A DNA stretch of 64,000 nucleotides from Dioscorea cayenensis subsp. rotundata (GCF_009730915.1 NC_052477.1:1877699-1941698), one strand, 5' to 3'. Positions 1-12,928 are shown, counted from the stretch's first letter. Program-made: numbers and translations. The notes: generated by a model not told the origin, from the letters alone.

Positions 1-289
1 AAGAAGAAGAAAAAGAAGAATGGGGTGCCCCTTTACCCCCATGTGTCTCCACTCATGATGGAAAGGAATGAAAGACTAATGACAATGAGAGGGTAATTAG
101 AGAAGAAATGAAGAGGTAGTTTATTGGGAATATGAAAAAAATAATATATATATATATATATGATAAAATGACTATTATGTCTTTTATGCAAATGAATATT
201 ATATAAAGTGAAAAATATAAATGAATTGTTATAAATAAATATTTAACACCAAACCTTAAAATTTTTGGTGATTTATTGAGAATATGAAA

Positions 290-342
<53 letters not shown>

Positions 343-1036
343 AAAATGACTATTATGTCTTTTATGCAAATGAATATTATATAAAGTGAAAAAAAAATAA
401 ATTAATTGTTATAAATAAATATTTAACACCAAACCTTAAAATTTTTGGTAATATCATTAATTAGAAATTAACTATAATAAATAACTAATTAATAAATAAA
501 TATAACTAATTAATTATTATAAATAAATAATTTAACTTTAAATATTAGTTATTACTATTTCATTTTAATATTAATTATTATTAAAATTATCTACTTAATT
601 ATTATTAGTCTTTTAAAATGAAATTTATAATTATTTTTAAAATTATTTATTTATTATTTAAATCAAATTATTATTTTAATTATTAAATAAAATGGTAGAT
701 TTTTCATTTCTCCCTAATAAATGAAGGGGAATAAGCACTTCTTACTCACTCTCCACACACTATTCTCTCGCTCCCATTCATGGCCATCTAAATAAAAATT
801 TGGGTTTACTCTATTTATCGTTCATATTCCAAACATGTCAACCAAACACCCCCTAAGCTTTGATCCAAAATACCACAAATTTAAATAAGTTTGTGAGCTC
901 AACAAGTGCAACAGACAGCGGATGAGTGGGGCCCAAAGACACAAAGTGAAGGTGACGGAGTTACACTCGAATTGCTAGTCAACAGTTGTAACGTTTTATT
1001 TTTATGTCAAAAACCGTTTTTGATGCAATTAAATTC

Positions 1037-1081
<45 letters not shown>

Positions 1082-2426
1082 TTATTTATATTAATTTATC
1101 TTGTATAGAACTCTCTCCATATATATATATATATATGAGCCCGCATCTTTTGAGCCCTCATTGTCAAGCTTTTTTCTCTTTTACTTTTTTATCATTTAAA
1201 ATCATCTATAAATGCCTGCAAATAATATTCAGTGTGTGTATATATATACATATATACATATGAGCATAAACAATATACACCCATCATTATTTAAAGCACA
1301 ATTATCACTGAAACATTAAATAATTAAATCAATCTAATACAATAACATAGCATAAATATAATAAATAGAAAAATCAAAATAATATACATATTACATATAT
1401 ATATATTAATATATACACACGCAGAAGTTATTGTTACCCCATTTCACTCTTATTAAAAGAACTCACCAAACAAAATTGAAAAAAGAAATATATTGCAAGT
1501 AAAAATAACAGGAAGTTGCATGATAAAAGGCAATAACATAGATACATCTTTATATATAGATATATAAACGCTACCAGATAAGCTTAAAAATTTTCTCGTG
1601 GTTTGTTGTTGTTCTTTTGTTCTTTTTGTTATCTTTTGTAACCCATCTATATTTTTCTTTTTAATGTATAGTTGTTTATCTATATTTCCCAAAATCTACT
1701 CGTATATATATGTATATATAATCATCTTTCACTCCAGTTTGTAATAAACTCATCTTTTATGTAAACTCTTTTATTTAGACTCTGTTTGAATGCTAGTAAA
1801 TTTTGCTTCCGGTTTTTATTTAGACCCTGTTTGAATGTATAGTAAACTCTTTTATATGTATATTTAATCATCTTTCACTCCGGTTTTTATTCTGCTTCCT
1901 GTTTTCATTCATAAAACAAGGCCAACCCAAACTAAAAAAAAAAAAATTTTAAATCAATCCAAACAAAGCCACAACTTGGAGCTTCTACTTGTCTATTATT
2001 TAGACCATGTTTGGATGCATAGTAAATTTTTCTGTAGGAATTTTATTCCATAGGATTAAGAAATGATTTCTACGGTTATTAATTATATATTATCACAAAA
2101 AATTTATGTTTGTTTATGTAACTCTCTCATCAAAAATTAACTAAAAAATTTTGTTAAAGTACTAAATTATCATTTATAATCTTAATTATTTTTTTAAAAG
2201 CGGAAGATAATATGAGAATTAATTTATATTTTTATTAAATTTGTAAATTAATTTTTATCATAAAAAAATAATTTTATGAATATATATATGTAAAACTTTT
2301 TTAAAATATTTTCATTTTTTCATCTCTTTACTTGAGAACAATCAAGATCACGAGTCAAGATCAACGGATAAAATTAGAGAATCAGAAGCTTTCATACCTT
2401 TCCATGACGAAGAGAACACGAGGACT
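1..2426. other. AT-rich intergenic region with microsatellites
   Basis: No supportable gene. It holds (TA)n runs near 150, 294-338, 1040-1075 and 1120, and a direct duplication described separately. Around 1775-2050 a phrase like 'agaccctgtttgaatg' followed by 'tagtaaa' recurs three times, which looks like remnants of small inverted-repeat elements. A stretch ending near 855 with 'caaccaaacaccccctaa' resembles the right end of another such element whose left end I could not place. The short open frames here are low-complexity. Confidence 0.6.
122..446. repeat. Tandem duplication of about 160 bp
   Basis: The segment starting 'ttattgggaatatgaaaaa' at about 122 and ending in 'aaaatttttggt' at about 271 recurs almost unchanged at about 272-449. 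Both copies carry a (TA)n run, which is longer in the second copy, followed by the same 'gataaaatgactattatgtc' stretch. Most of the length difference lies in the microsatellite. Confidence 0.8.
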
Positions 2427-4250
2427 ATGAAATATGGCTTCTTATCTTTCAACTTCTCAAAGATCAGCGAAATCCTCTCCCGTTGCGGAAGAGAGAAGCA
2501 CCTTCTCTTTGGTTCTTCCATCCATGGCTACATCCTCAAGAGCATCAGCAATGGCGATCATGTGGTTGTTTGGAACTCCCTCATCTCCATGTACTCGAAA
2601 TGTGGCCAGTTATCTAATGCCAGGAAGGTGTTCGATGAAATGCCTCTTAGAGACACAGTCACTTGGAACTCCATGACATCTGCTTTCCTTGCTGTTAATG
2701 AGCTTGAAAAGGGATTCTGGTACTTCAAAGCGTTGCTTGGTTGTGGCAGTTGTAGTTTGGATCATGCGAGTATGACGACAATGCTGTCTGTTTGTTCTGG
2801 GCCAGAGTTCTTTTGTACGGGTACCATGTTGCATTCATTGATGGTGTTTCATGGGTTTGAGCAGGTGGTTTCTGTAAGAAATGCTTTGATCACCGCCTAC
2901 TTTAATTGCGAAAAGCAGGGCTCGGCGAGGAAAGTGTTTGATGAGATGTTTGAGAAAAATGTGATCACTTGGACTGCAATGGTTTCAGGGCTCGCTCGGT
3001 GTGCTATGTTCAAGGAGAGTTTGGTTTTGTTTCAGGAAATGCGGCGGTCATGTTTAGCCAACTCACTTACTTATTCAAGCTCTTTGTTTGCTTGTTCTGG
3101 AATGCGAGCTGTTAGGGAAGGACAACAGATTCATGGACTTGTTTTGAAGTCTGGGATTGTGGCAGACTTGTGTGTTGATAGTGCTTTGATGGATATGTAC
3201 TCAAAGTGTGGATTTATGGACGATGCATACCGGGTTTTCAAAGCATGTGAAGAACCAGACGATGTTTTTCTTACCGTGATTCTGGTTGGTTTTGCTCAAA
3301 ATGGTTTAGAAGAAAGAGCTTTTGAACTGTTTGTGAAAATTGTAGGCAAAGGGATTAAGGTTGATGCAAACATGGTCTCGGCCGTCCTAGGTGCATTTGG
3401 TGCCTATGCACCATTTGCGTTAGGCAAGCAAATTCACACACTGGTTGTTAAAAAGTGTTTAGAATTCAATGTCTTTGTCTGCAATGGACTCATCAATATG
3501 TATTCCAAGTGCGGTGATTTGCGTGAATCCCTCAAAGTTTTCGAGCTAATGACTCATAGAAACTTGGTAACCTGGAACTCTCTGATAGCTGCATTTGCTC
3601 GTCATGGCCACGGGGTTGAAGCACTTCAACTCTATGAATCTATGAAGTCGGAATATATAGAGCCAACGGATGTCACATTCCTATCACTGCTTCATGCTTG
3701 TAGCCATGTTGGTGCCATTGAGAAGGGTATGGAATTCATAAATTCAATGTCCATGGTTTACAAGATCGAGCCCAGGATGGAGCATTATGCTTGTGTAGTA
3801 GATATGCTAGGTCGAGCCGGGCTTGTACATGAAGCCAAAAGATACATAGAGAAATTATCTGTTGAGCCAAATGCGGTGCTTTGGCAGGCATTGCTCGGAG
3901 CTTGTAGTATTCACAGTAATGCAGAGGTGGGTGAATACGCAGCAGATCGCCTGCTTCTTTTGGAACCGGACTCTGCTGCTGCTTATGTGCTACTGGCAAA
4001 TATTTACTCATCTCGAAGACAATGGAAAAAGAGAGCGGAAACTATATTGAAGATGAAAGAAATGAATGTGAAGAAGGATGTTGGTGTGAGTTGGGTTGAA
4101 ATTGAGAAAAATGTTCACTGCTTCGTTGTAGAGGACAAGGTTCATCATCAAGCTGAATATATTTATGAGGTATTGAATGCATTGGCTGCGGTAATCAGAG
4201 ATCAAGAGCATGTACCAGATAAATTAATTTTCAACAACTTGATTGTTTAA
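2427..4250 (+). CDS. Pentatricopeptide repeat protein, PLS class with E/E+ domains (At3g05340-like)
   Basis: This is an intronless 607-residue frame. From about residue 45 it shows tandem 31-36 residue PPR motifs of the 'WNSLISMYSKCG..ARKVFDEM' type, repeated through about residue 500. The C-terminal part (about 500-607) has the E and E+ signatures ('GVSWVEIEKNVHCF', then a 'VPDK' ending) and no DYW deaminase domain. PLS-class PPR proteins bind organellar RNA and those with E/E+ tails usually act in C-to-U editing; targeting to mitochondria or plastids is inferred, as the N terminus (MKYGFLSFNF) is not a clear transit peptide. The overall match feels closest to Arabidopsis At3g05340, recalled rather than searched. 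The start is the first ATG in frame and I see no upstream extension. It converges on the ARM gene, with about 250 bp between stop codons. Confidence 0.93.
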   Translation: MKYGFLSFNFSKISEILSRCGREKHLLFGSSIHGYILKSISNGDHVVVWNSLISMYSKCGQLSNARKVFDEMPLRDTVTWNSMTSAFLAVNELEKGFWYFKALLGCGSCSLDHASMTTMLSVCSGPEFFCTGTMLHSLMVFHGFEQVVSVRNALITAYFNCEKQGSARKVFDEMFEKNVITWTAMVSGLARCAMFKESLVLFQEMRRSCLANSLTYSSSLFACSGMRAVREGQQIHGLVLKSGIVADLCVDSALMDMYSKCGFMDDAYRVFKACEEPDDVFLTVILVGFAQNGLEERAFELFVKIVGKGIKVDANMVSAVLGAFGAYAPFALGKQIHTLVVKKCLEFNVFVCNGLINMYSKCGDLRESLKVFELMTHRNLVTWNSLIAAFARHGHGVEALQLYESMKSEYIEPTDVTFLSLLHACSHVGAIEKGMEFINSMSMVYKIEPRMEHYACVVDMLGRAGLVHEAKRYIEKLSVEPNAVLWQALLGACSIHSNAEVGEYAADRLLLLEPDSAAAYVLLANIYSSRRQWKKRAETILKMKEMNVKKDVGVSWVEIEKNVHCFVVEDKVHHQAEYIYEVLNALAAVIRDQEHVPDKLIFNNLIV

Positions 4251-4498
4251 AGATATAAATCCAAGTATCTGTAATAGTAATTTTTGTAAAAACAAATTAT
4301 CAATTTGATTTAATAGATGAAATTTTGTCACAGTACATTCTGCTTAAATGAAAATTGAAAGCAAAGTGTGACATTGCTGCTGATCAACAACCAATAATGC
4401 AATCAAACTTATGAGTGAAAGGAACCCTCCATAATACAAATTCTCATAAAAAAAAATTAAAAATATATATTTAAAAAAGCAAATCAACACTCCTACTA
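4251..4498. other. Convergent intergenic spacer
   Basis: AT-rich spacer between two convergent genes. It presumably holds both 3' UTRs. No distinct terminator-like structure is visible. Confidence 0.5.
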
Positions 4499-6209
4499 TT
4501 ACTGCAAAACAATCTTTGCGACTGATTGGGCTGAGATCGGAGGCAAGTTAGAGGAGCAGAAATCCTGCCATGACTCTGTTGTTGCCGAACTTTCATCGTC
4601 CACTTTCAGTTCATTGTTTTTGGAGAATCCATTATGAACTGAATTGATGATACTCCGAGCTGCTTCTCTGGCCTCTGGTAGTTTGTCATTCAGGAGTTCA
4701 GCAGCAATCTGGAGAAGTACGACGAGCCCGAATTCCTTCATCGTCTCGATATCCTAAAAACAAACACATTACCACTAAGCATTGTTGAAAGAATCCAATC
4801 ACTCAACATAGAAATTCAATACTGACCATCTTCGAGACACATTTGGAGATTGAAACAGCAGCTTTGGCCCTCACTCTAAGATTTGCATGGTTAACACAAG
4901 GTTGAAGCTTCTTGATTAATGGCAGAGAAGAAATGAAGCTTGCCATGGCTTCCAACGCCTTCTCTGCTTCTTCACACACAAACTTTTTATCTTGAGATGC
5001 TTTCATCAAGAGCTGCAACAGCTGCAAAATCCACAATCTTTAAATGTCACAAAGTTATAGTGAAATCAAGATGAGCATTCACCTATTCTTCTTCTCTGCA
5101 TCATCTTTATTCATCTAAAGTTTATATCTGATTAATTTAATCACTCGTCAATCACATAGTATGCATGATCAGTTAACCAGGTGCCGAGTAAATGATAAAA
5201 AACCACAAGCATCTTCAGAGATGAACCCAAGATAATCATTCATACATCTTATAGTGCAATGGTCAGTTAATCAAGTGCTCATAAAACATATCTACATAAA
5301 TTAATAAATAAATGCAAAATGATGATTGGACTTGTACCAAATGATCAAAAGCACAAGCATCTTCAGAGATGATGAGCAGTAGATAACCAAAAGATTGAAA
5401 CATATCAGTAGAAGCCATTATTGAGGAATTGCAAAGAAATGAATCCTAGTTAACTATTCATGCATCTTATAGTACATATGATCAGTTAATTGTGCTTATA
5501 TAACATATCTATATAAATAAATAAATGAAGGCAAAATGATGGTTGGAATTGTACCAAATGATCAAAAGCACAAGCATCTTCAGAGATGGAAGGCAGTAGA
5601 TAACCAAAAGATTGAAAGATATCAGTAGAAGCCATGATTGAGGTCTTGCAAAGAGCACTCCGAGGACTCTTCATTGATTTCACAATCACCAGCATAACAT
5701 TTTCCCTAATCATTCAACATTCACAAATCAAAATTCTATTGCAACAATCATTCAAAATCTTTTTTTTTTTCTAAATTTCATAGTTCACAATAGAATGAGA
5801 GATTGCTTACAAGATTGGATGCAAGAGGGATTGGTGGTGCAGTGCAAGGCGACGCACATCGTTCAGAGCTTCACAAACCCTAATCCAATCTTTGGATTCC
5901 AACTCCTCCAGCACACTCTGCTTCTCCAAAAGACACTAAAATGGATCAGAGAGAGAGAGAGAGAGATGGAAAGATGGAAAAGGGATCACTGACCTTGATC
6001 TTGTTCTGAGGATCTGAAAGGGCGGCGAGATTTTCAGAAGATATATACTCAATGGATTGATCGGCGGGCTTGGGAGGCGGTGGTGTCAGCGATGAGTTCT
6101 CGTTGTTGATGGACGGATAGAGAGGAGGCTTAGCGGGGGAGATCTTGGGAGCCTTCCGAGGTCTCTCGAGAGAAGCTGGGAGGGCGTTGTCGAGAGATCT
6201 GAGAGCCAT
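4499..6209 (-). CDS. ARM/HEAT-repeat protein (TOG-array-like), five exons
   Basis: Spliced model: exons 6209-5994, 5935-5811, 5705-5555, 5021-4827 and 4753-4499, all with GT-AG borders and matching phases, giving 313 residues. The protein begins MALRSLDNALP, has a proline-rich linker (about residues 20-50), and then consists of alpha-helical ARM/HEAT-like repeats, for example 'DWIRVCEALNDVRRLALHH' in exon 2 and 'LRVRAKAAVSISKCVSKM' at the end of exon 4. Plant proteins of this size and start are usually annotated as ARM-repeat proteins resembling the TOG array regulator of axonemal microtubules; a role in microtubule binding is family inference only. The short upstream open frame at 6130-6360 is not needed. 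Intron 3 (5022-5554) contains degenerate copies of exon 3, reported separately. Confidence 0.88.
5160..5705 (-). repeat. Intragenic tandem copies of exon 3 and its flank
   Basis: The true exon 3 (5555-5705) and the intron DNA beyond its donor are repeated inside intron 3. A second copy of about 190 bp lies at about 5235-5437: it has the same 'catttggtac' donor context, 'caaaagcacaagcatcttc' and 'ggcttctactgatatg'-type sequence (on the minus strand). A third, shorter and more decayed copy is at about 5160-5234. The extra copies carry base changes and indels, so they look like dead exon duplicates. Confidence 0.75.
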
Positions 6210-7107
6210 TGTTGAGCTTGGTCGTGGAGCGAGAGGATGGAAGAAGAAAAAGAAGCGATTTTTGAGAGTTGGAGGAGCTGTGAGTGAATCTATTCAAAGA
6301 TAATGAGAAAGAAGGCGTTGCAACGGCTATATTTTGAGCCGTTACGTTTGAAAACTCCATTAATTGGGAATTTGGGTTTTTGAAATTTGATGATGTTTTC
6401 TTGATAACGTTGCACTTTAAGTTTGATTTTCAAAAAGTACAAGATTAATTTTTGTTGGAAATGAGAGAAACATTGAATGAAAATTCCCTGTAATTTGTTT
6501 ACTGTTTTCAAATCTGAAATTTATATAAAATATGCGAAATTACACATTTAATTGCTATATTATATTATTTAGATGGACCAACTACTATGCTTTCAAATGC
6601 AAAATGAAATAAAAAAAAAAATCGAAATGAATATTTTTTATAGATTTCAACCATTTTGAGTATAGTACAAAATCCAATTATGGACTTTCAATACTAAACT
6701 AAATAATTATTAATCACTATAAAAAAAATACAAAACAAAAACCCTTGAGAGGAATAAAAGACAATTTTCCTTTATCTATCAAGATATTAAGAAAATAACA
6801 AATCATTCAACCAATCAAACAAACCCCACTAGCAAAATATTAATAAATCACATAAGTTGAGAGAAAAATATTTCTTATGCCTGCAACTGGAACATAAGCA
6901 AAAAGAAATAACAACAGCATCATCAAACGTGCATGGTGTTTTTTCTACAAAGGACTGGTGTTAATAAGAGTATCCTATTATTTGCCATTACACACACTGA
7001 AACTACTCTTTTCTAACAAGGAACATCAACAAATTAGCTACAAAAACTTCTATGCAGAGAAAGTGAGCAGGTGCTTACCATGGACTTCACTTTTCAGCAT
7101 ACAGAAA
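6210..7107. other. Intergenic region between two minus-strand genes
   Basis: The first 150 bp is probably the 5' UTR and promoter of the ARM gene. The remainder is AT-rich and holds the 3' flank of the acyltransferase gene. No other feature is seen. Confidence 0.5.
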
Positions 7108-10100
7108 TCAGAGAGCACTCCTCTGAGAAAACAAGTTCCTCTCAAGAAATTGCTTCCAAATTTTGGAAGGACCTGATTCTTGAATATCTTCAGGATGTTC
7201 ATCCAAAACCCTGCCATTCAAGAACAAACCTCTAGCCGCAAAGCCCATAAGCTCACTTGGATTCATATAGCCACGGACTCTCGAGACAATGCCACCATCA
7301 TAGGACAAACCCATCTTGATGGTTGTTCTGTAATCAGATTGAGGTCGCTGATGCTGATCTGAATTTTCCTTCATAGCTGTTGTCAGGGAGAAATTCTGAA
7401 TCTGAGAGTTATCTGATGACATGGCATTTTCTATTCCAAATGCTTCCCAGTCTACCTGCTGCCAGATTCCACTGGCACGAGCAGTATTCTGCATGTCATA
7501 ATCGCGCGCTTCAAATGGTTGCTCTAGGGCTAATCTGTCAACTAGGAGTTTGAGCTCTCGGAGGCGATGACCAATCCTGGATGAAACAGCATCGTACAGA
7601 ACTCCTCTAGAATCATTTTGATATTCATCTTTTTTTTGGAGCAAATCTTCTAAGTGGATGGGATCACCCACTAGAACAATCACCTGCAAGCAGCACAATC
7701 AATACATGTTTCTATTTGTCTGAAGACTTGAAGAATTTCTATCCAGAAAAGTTAATAACAATTCTAATTTTTCAGACGCAGACTATATCACTATCGTGTA
7801 CATACCCTTTTGCCAATTTTTGGAATGCTTGATCCTATAGGCATGACATCATGCATTCCTGTATGGACAAAAGGGATAACCACAGGAATGCTGTCAGCAT
7901 CCATCACTAATCTGCAAGGAAGATGAAAGGAAAAAAAAAAAGAGAAATTAGCCTCAAGGATCTGTAATGCCATGGATTATATGAGAGTAGTACAATAGAT
8001 GATAAAAATTAAAAATCTGAAACTGACTTGTTGACTTTTATCTTTTTTTGAAAGATAAATCATCATTTTCTCTCACCTTCCAACCCCTCTCTTGGGGGAG
8101 CCAATGCTCTTTCCACCATCCCTTGAACGACTTCCCTCTGGAAATATATGAACCCATCCACCATTATTTAGCTTGGATATCGCCATATCCATTCCCTGTG
8201 GGAAAATTAGTTAGTTTATATGAATAGATGTCAACATGAAACTCCAAGAATATGAGCTGCAAAAAGAAAATAAATACCAGAGGTTATTACATCCAATTCT
8301 ATGTTTTACAGAAGTGCAAGCAGAATCTTGGAAGGATGAGTTTAGAAATGGTCTTCACAACAAGCAGAAGTTGGGCTTCCAGACATGCTTGCACAGAAGG
8401 TGCATTTCAGATCTAATAGAGATGGCATGAATCAATGATGGCATACATGTACAGTTACTGGTGCAGTCAGTGGTACATACGATTATATTGACAATGATTC
8501 AAACCTGTGCTGCAGCTTTGATGCTAGACCTTGACTCAGTTCAAAAGAAACAATAAAGCCAGAGCAGAAATCATATGAACTTTCCATATTAACCACTCGA
8601 AGAAACACATAATAATGCCACATGGAAAACAACAATGATGCCTTTCACAAGCAGTGATGCTCACAGAAAGGCATTGAAAGGACACTTCACACTAGATGCT
8701 AGTGGTAATATCAGCTGCACAAAATTGAGTCGCTCTTACAATTCTCAAATCTCAATAAGAATCATGAAAATTGCACATAAACATGTGCCAGAACAAGTAG
8801 CATGTTGTAAACTAACTAAAGGACTGCCACATTGTCAAAGGGCATCTCAAGAACATGCAAATAATACAGTACCTTTTGATAAATACCTTCACCACGAGAC
8901 ACAGGCAAAACTTTTACACATCGGAAAAATGCAGACAGCATTGGAGTTTTAAAACACCGGTCAGTTGCACACAATGTCCATCTTAAATTGCGAGCATCCA
9001 ACATTGCATTTGGTGGAAGTAAAGACGCAATGACAAGTGGATCGTCTACTGAGGCCACATGATTGCTGACCTGAATACATCAGATAAAATATCATCAGCA
9101 GATAAAAAAATAGGAAAGGGGTTACAGATGTTCCGCAGACTACATATAAAGAGCAGAAAATACAATCCGTGCCCTGAAATCAACAAGTAAAAGATTATAC
9201 AATTTCCTCATGTTTCCAGCTAACATAATGTCCAAAAGTTCAAAGGCTTCAGCAGTGGGTCATGCAGCTAAATTCCAAACCAGAGTTATATGGAACTTAT
9301 CACTGCTTGAAAATAATTGAAAAGGTATTAGAGGTACATCTTGCAGTAGGTTTATAACTCGTCATTCGTTTCTATGTAATCCATATGTGGAGAACTTAAG
9401 ATACTTGCATGGTCCTACATACGGAATCTTATAAAGAACAAACACCATATTTCTATAACACAATAGACGTTTTAATGAATTTCCTAAATTTTCTCATACT
9501 TAATAGGATATGACTTCATTCACCAGAGACCCAACATCCTACACTTCTATTTTTAATGTAATAAGGGAAATTATAACAGTCGAATCATAGGTCAATAACA
9601 AGGTCTATTCATACAATATGTAGGAAACATCTTGCATGATTTGATGCATACCAATCACTCTTTTGTTTGCCTTATTCCTGATACAATTGTAAGTGGTTAT
9701 GATTACCAATCAATACCACGTAACTTGTAACTTCTTCATCATAAATACAACCTTATGAAAAGCAAAGTCGCAAAGATCATAATTCCATAAAAGAATAATG
9801 GATATTAATGAGTTTCCAAAAAAAAAAACATCATACTCACATGGTGATACTCAATTCACTTGTACCACATTTTTTCGTCATCTCACAGAAAAAATGATCA
9901 AATGGAAATCATCATCTTAAAGTAACCCAAATATTATGAAATCCAAAATTAGGCACCAATAATTCAATAATAAGGCAAAATTTCTCACCGAACAAACTCT
10001 CTTTTAGAGTTGCATTAAAAGAATAAAAGTAACTTCTTAAGGGTGTGCTTTGTTGAAGGTTGAAATAATGGATTTCAAGTTTGATTTAGAAATTGTTTTG

Positions 10101-12261
10101 AAAGGAAAACTTTTATCTGGAATTGAGAAAATATTGACTTAATTAATACAAATCAAAATAAATATTTTAATGTTAAAATTTTACTTTGCTAGTTAATGAT
10201 AGATGTTTGTTAATATTAATTTTTTTTAAAAAAAAATAATATCCAATATATTTCTTCAAATAATAAAATCTAGTGAAGAGATAAAGTAGGATATCCAACC
10301 AAACCCATCCTTAAGCAACATAGGAAAATAGTTGTAATAACACAAAAATTCAGAAGTTAACAAGCCAAGCCAATAGCAAGATGACACAGATTTCTCAATA
10401 AATCCCACATGCTCAGTATAAAGAAAGTCCATATTGATCTACCTATTCTGTTTAGTTGTATTGTTATCCACAACAGCAATGGATGTATCGATAAGTCAAA
10501 AACAGCAAAAAAAACAAAAGAAATGCCACTTTACTAAATTCATACGTAAGAAAAAAAAAAAATGGAAAAGGAATTAATGTATACCGTGATTAGGGGTGTG
10601 CTTTTTGGTCTTTGCAATAGTGCTTGATGTAGCTTCTCAGCCCCATATATCTGCAAAAGTTGAGCTGAGTAAGCAATTTTGACCTGAAATAATGTCAGGA
10701 CTAGGTTGAGTAACTTTTTTATATTAAATTACTAAATTAATACCTGAATATGGTTAAGACCATGCATAAAGACATGGCACGCATTCCCAATAAGAGGAAC
10801 AGCAACAGCTTGGAGCAGACGAGCAATGACCGAGTCATCAATTAAATCAACATCTTTGTCAACTGTAAACAAATGTCTTGGCACTTAGTATATTGAATTT
10901 TATGTTACTGTAAAATGCAGATCATGAATGGTTTGTCTAATGGGAGAATATATGATTATTATCATCATTGCGTAATACTAAAACAACATCAATGTGCAGT
11001 TGAAAATATTCTTTAATAAATATCAGATTTTCTTTTAAAAGAAGCTCTAGCCATGTTACCGCAAAAAACTGGTAATATAGGACCATTCACTTTTAACGTT
11101 GAAGCCTTACACAAAAATTTTTGAACATCTTTCATGATAAACAACTCAAAAGAGATGGTGATTTTCTAATGGCCAAATCTAAATCCTCATGAATGTTTAC
11201 AAGCCTGAGCAAGCTTGTCAGATGAGGGTAAAAGAACATTACCAGCTGCAGGTCAATCTTATCGGGCAAAATATAGCATAATTTTTTCACCCAAAATGTC
11301 ACAACAGATGGTGCTCACACTTCTCCTCCTCCATCTCTGTCCACCTCCGTCCACCTCTCACCTGTTCTGGAACATTTCCATTTTGGAACACTTGATATGT
11401 GAAGTTCAAAAAGTTTGATCTAGGAAGGTTTGTTTCATAAAATTTCATTTTTCTGTCAAAAACAAAACACTTAATCGAATCTTCTTCCGTTAGCGATTTC
11501 CTAACCCATACTCATGGGCTTTCAGTGAGGATAAGAACAGACACAAAAATATCAAGGATGCTCATCATCCATCCGTCCATTGCTAAATCATACCAAGATA
11601 GCCAGACCAGTTAAACAAAGATCAAACCTTTTCATACAGAAAGCACCATAACCTTTACAGCGCACTTGACGCAAATTTGGTTACTAGCTCGTAAGAAAAA
11701 ACACATTTCAGAAGGACAACTACATCTAATCCGATTATTCAGAATTACTTGGTGCAGTATATAGAGGTAAACTTCATGAAATAAGTGGCAATGAAAGCAT
11801 AGTAGCATACCATAACTTCATTCAGCATTCAAGGCTAAGATCCCTTTTCTCAATAACTAAAGTAATGAACAAGAAACCAGTGGCAAAAAAGTTGGCAACA
11901 AAGAAAGAAACACTAAATTCAGACAAAACAAAACCCTAAAAATTCATTGCATTACTCCACTAACCACCATAATAAATCAAAAAAGGAATAAAAACAAGAG
12001 CAAAAAGGTACCTCGCTTGCGATAAAACTTGGAGTAACGAGACAAGGAGGTCGAGGAGGAGACCGAAGAGGAGGGGTTCTCCAATAAGGCACGGAGGCGG
12101 AGAACCCAGCGCCGGAGAGTGACGGAGTAATCAGACTCCTCCGACCAACGGCGATGACGATCAACGGCGATTCGGAAGCGATCCCGGATCCGGTACTGCA
12201 ACGCCCGAGCGCGATCCCTCCAGTGACCATTAATGCTATCGGTCAACTCAGCAACCGCCAT
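7108..12261 (-). CDS. Tafazzin-like phospholipid/glycerol acyltransferase, seven exons
   Basis: Spliced model: exons 12261-12012, 10862-10744, 10650-10585, 9070-8873, 8195-8077, 7911-7806 and 7683-7108. All borders are GT-AG, phases agree, and the product is 477 residues from the ATG at 12261; an in-frame ATG at 12291 would add 10 residues. The acyltransferase HX4D motif is His149-Asp154 in 'VSNHVASVDDP'. The second motif is 'FPEGSRSR' (about 229-236) and the third 'VIPFVHTGMHDVMP' (exon 6). The long C-terminal tail of about 190 residues resembles the longer Arabidopsis tafazzin-type protein (At3g05510) rather than the shorter N-acyl-PE synthase At1g78690; that assignment is from memory. Tafazzins remodel cardiolipin acyl chains in mitochondria. 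The long introns of 8.2-8.9, 9.1-10.6 and 10.9-12.0 kb carry no other gene. Confidence 0.9.
10040..10310. mobile_element. Small inverted-repeat element (MITE) in intron 3 of the tafazzin-like gene
   Basis: The left end 'agggtgtgctttgttg' and the reverse complement of the right end 'ggatgggtttggttgg' are similar. The element is flanked on both sides by TTA (10037-10039 and 10311-10313). The interior is AT-rich and non-coding. A TTA duplication suggests the PIF/Harbinger (Tourist) group, but with imperfect ends this is tentative. Confidence 0.5.
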
Positions 12262-12510
12262 GGCCACAAAGCTCCGTGGTGCGTAGCCCAATCCTACTCG
12301 CTCTGCAATGGATTAGGGTTTTCCCTTCTCCTTGATGGGTTTCCTTGATGTAGAGAGAGAGAGAGCTTGGAGAGGAAGAATGGGAGGGAGACGGGTTCTA
12401 AAATGCGCTTGTTGATTGGGGCGCAAGATAGCAGGAACGGAAGTGAGAGAAATATCGAGGTCAAGTGGGCCCCATGAATCAAGGTTGGGTCGAACTCATA
12501 TTGTCTGATT

Positions 12511-12853
12511 TAGATCTTGTTTGGATTGGCTAATCAAAAAAGTGTTTTTTTTTAATTAAATAAAAATGCTTTAGAAAAAAAAAAAGTACCTCTCTAGAGT
12601 AAGTTAAGAACTTTTTGTATTTTCTATTTGGATTAGTTTTTATGTAGAAGTATAAGCTATAAAAATAAGTTAAAAAATAGTTTTTTTCACTGAAATTTAG
12701 TACGACTAGCTTTTTGAAAAAATTGTTTTTCAGCTTTTTTTATAGACTTTTCTTCTAAAAAGCCCAATACTAAACAACATTTTTTTGAACCTCGAGTGTT
12801 TAACTTATAAAAACACTTCTGGGTTTTCCCAAAGCCAATCTAAAAAGGCCTTA
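12511..12853. mobile_element. MITE, copy A of a family shared with 15043-15326
   Basis: Its termini are inverted ('cttgtttggattggctaa' at the left, 'aaagccaatctaaaaaggcc' at the right). The interior contains 'aagttaagaactttt' and 'ttaacttataaaaacactt' arms that pair with each other. It aligns along its length with the element at 15043-15326. No coding capacity. Confidence 0.65.
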
Positions 12854-12928
12854 CAAAACATGAGAATTTCCTGGTTCTAACCTCTATGACATGTGTCTTC
12901 AGTAAAAATTACTACAATATAAAAAAAT

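Noticed and set aside
906..1094. Short frame ending in repeated Tyr-Ile
   Set aside because: The tail is a translated (TA)n microsatellite and the start has no homology that I recognise.
8635..8952. 105-codon plus-strand frame within the tafazzin-like gene
   Set aside because: It is antisense to exon 4 and its intron and shows no known domain.
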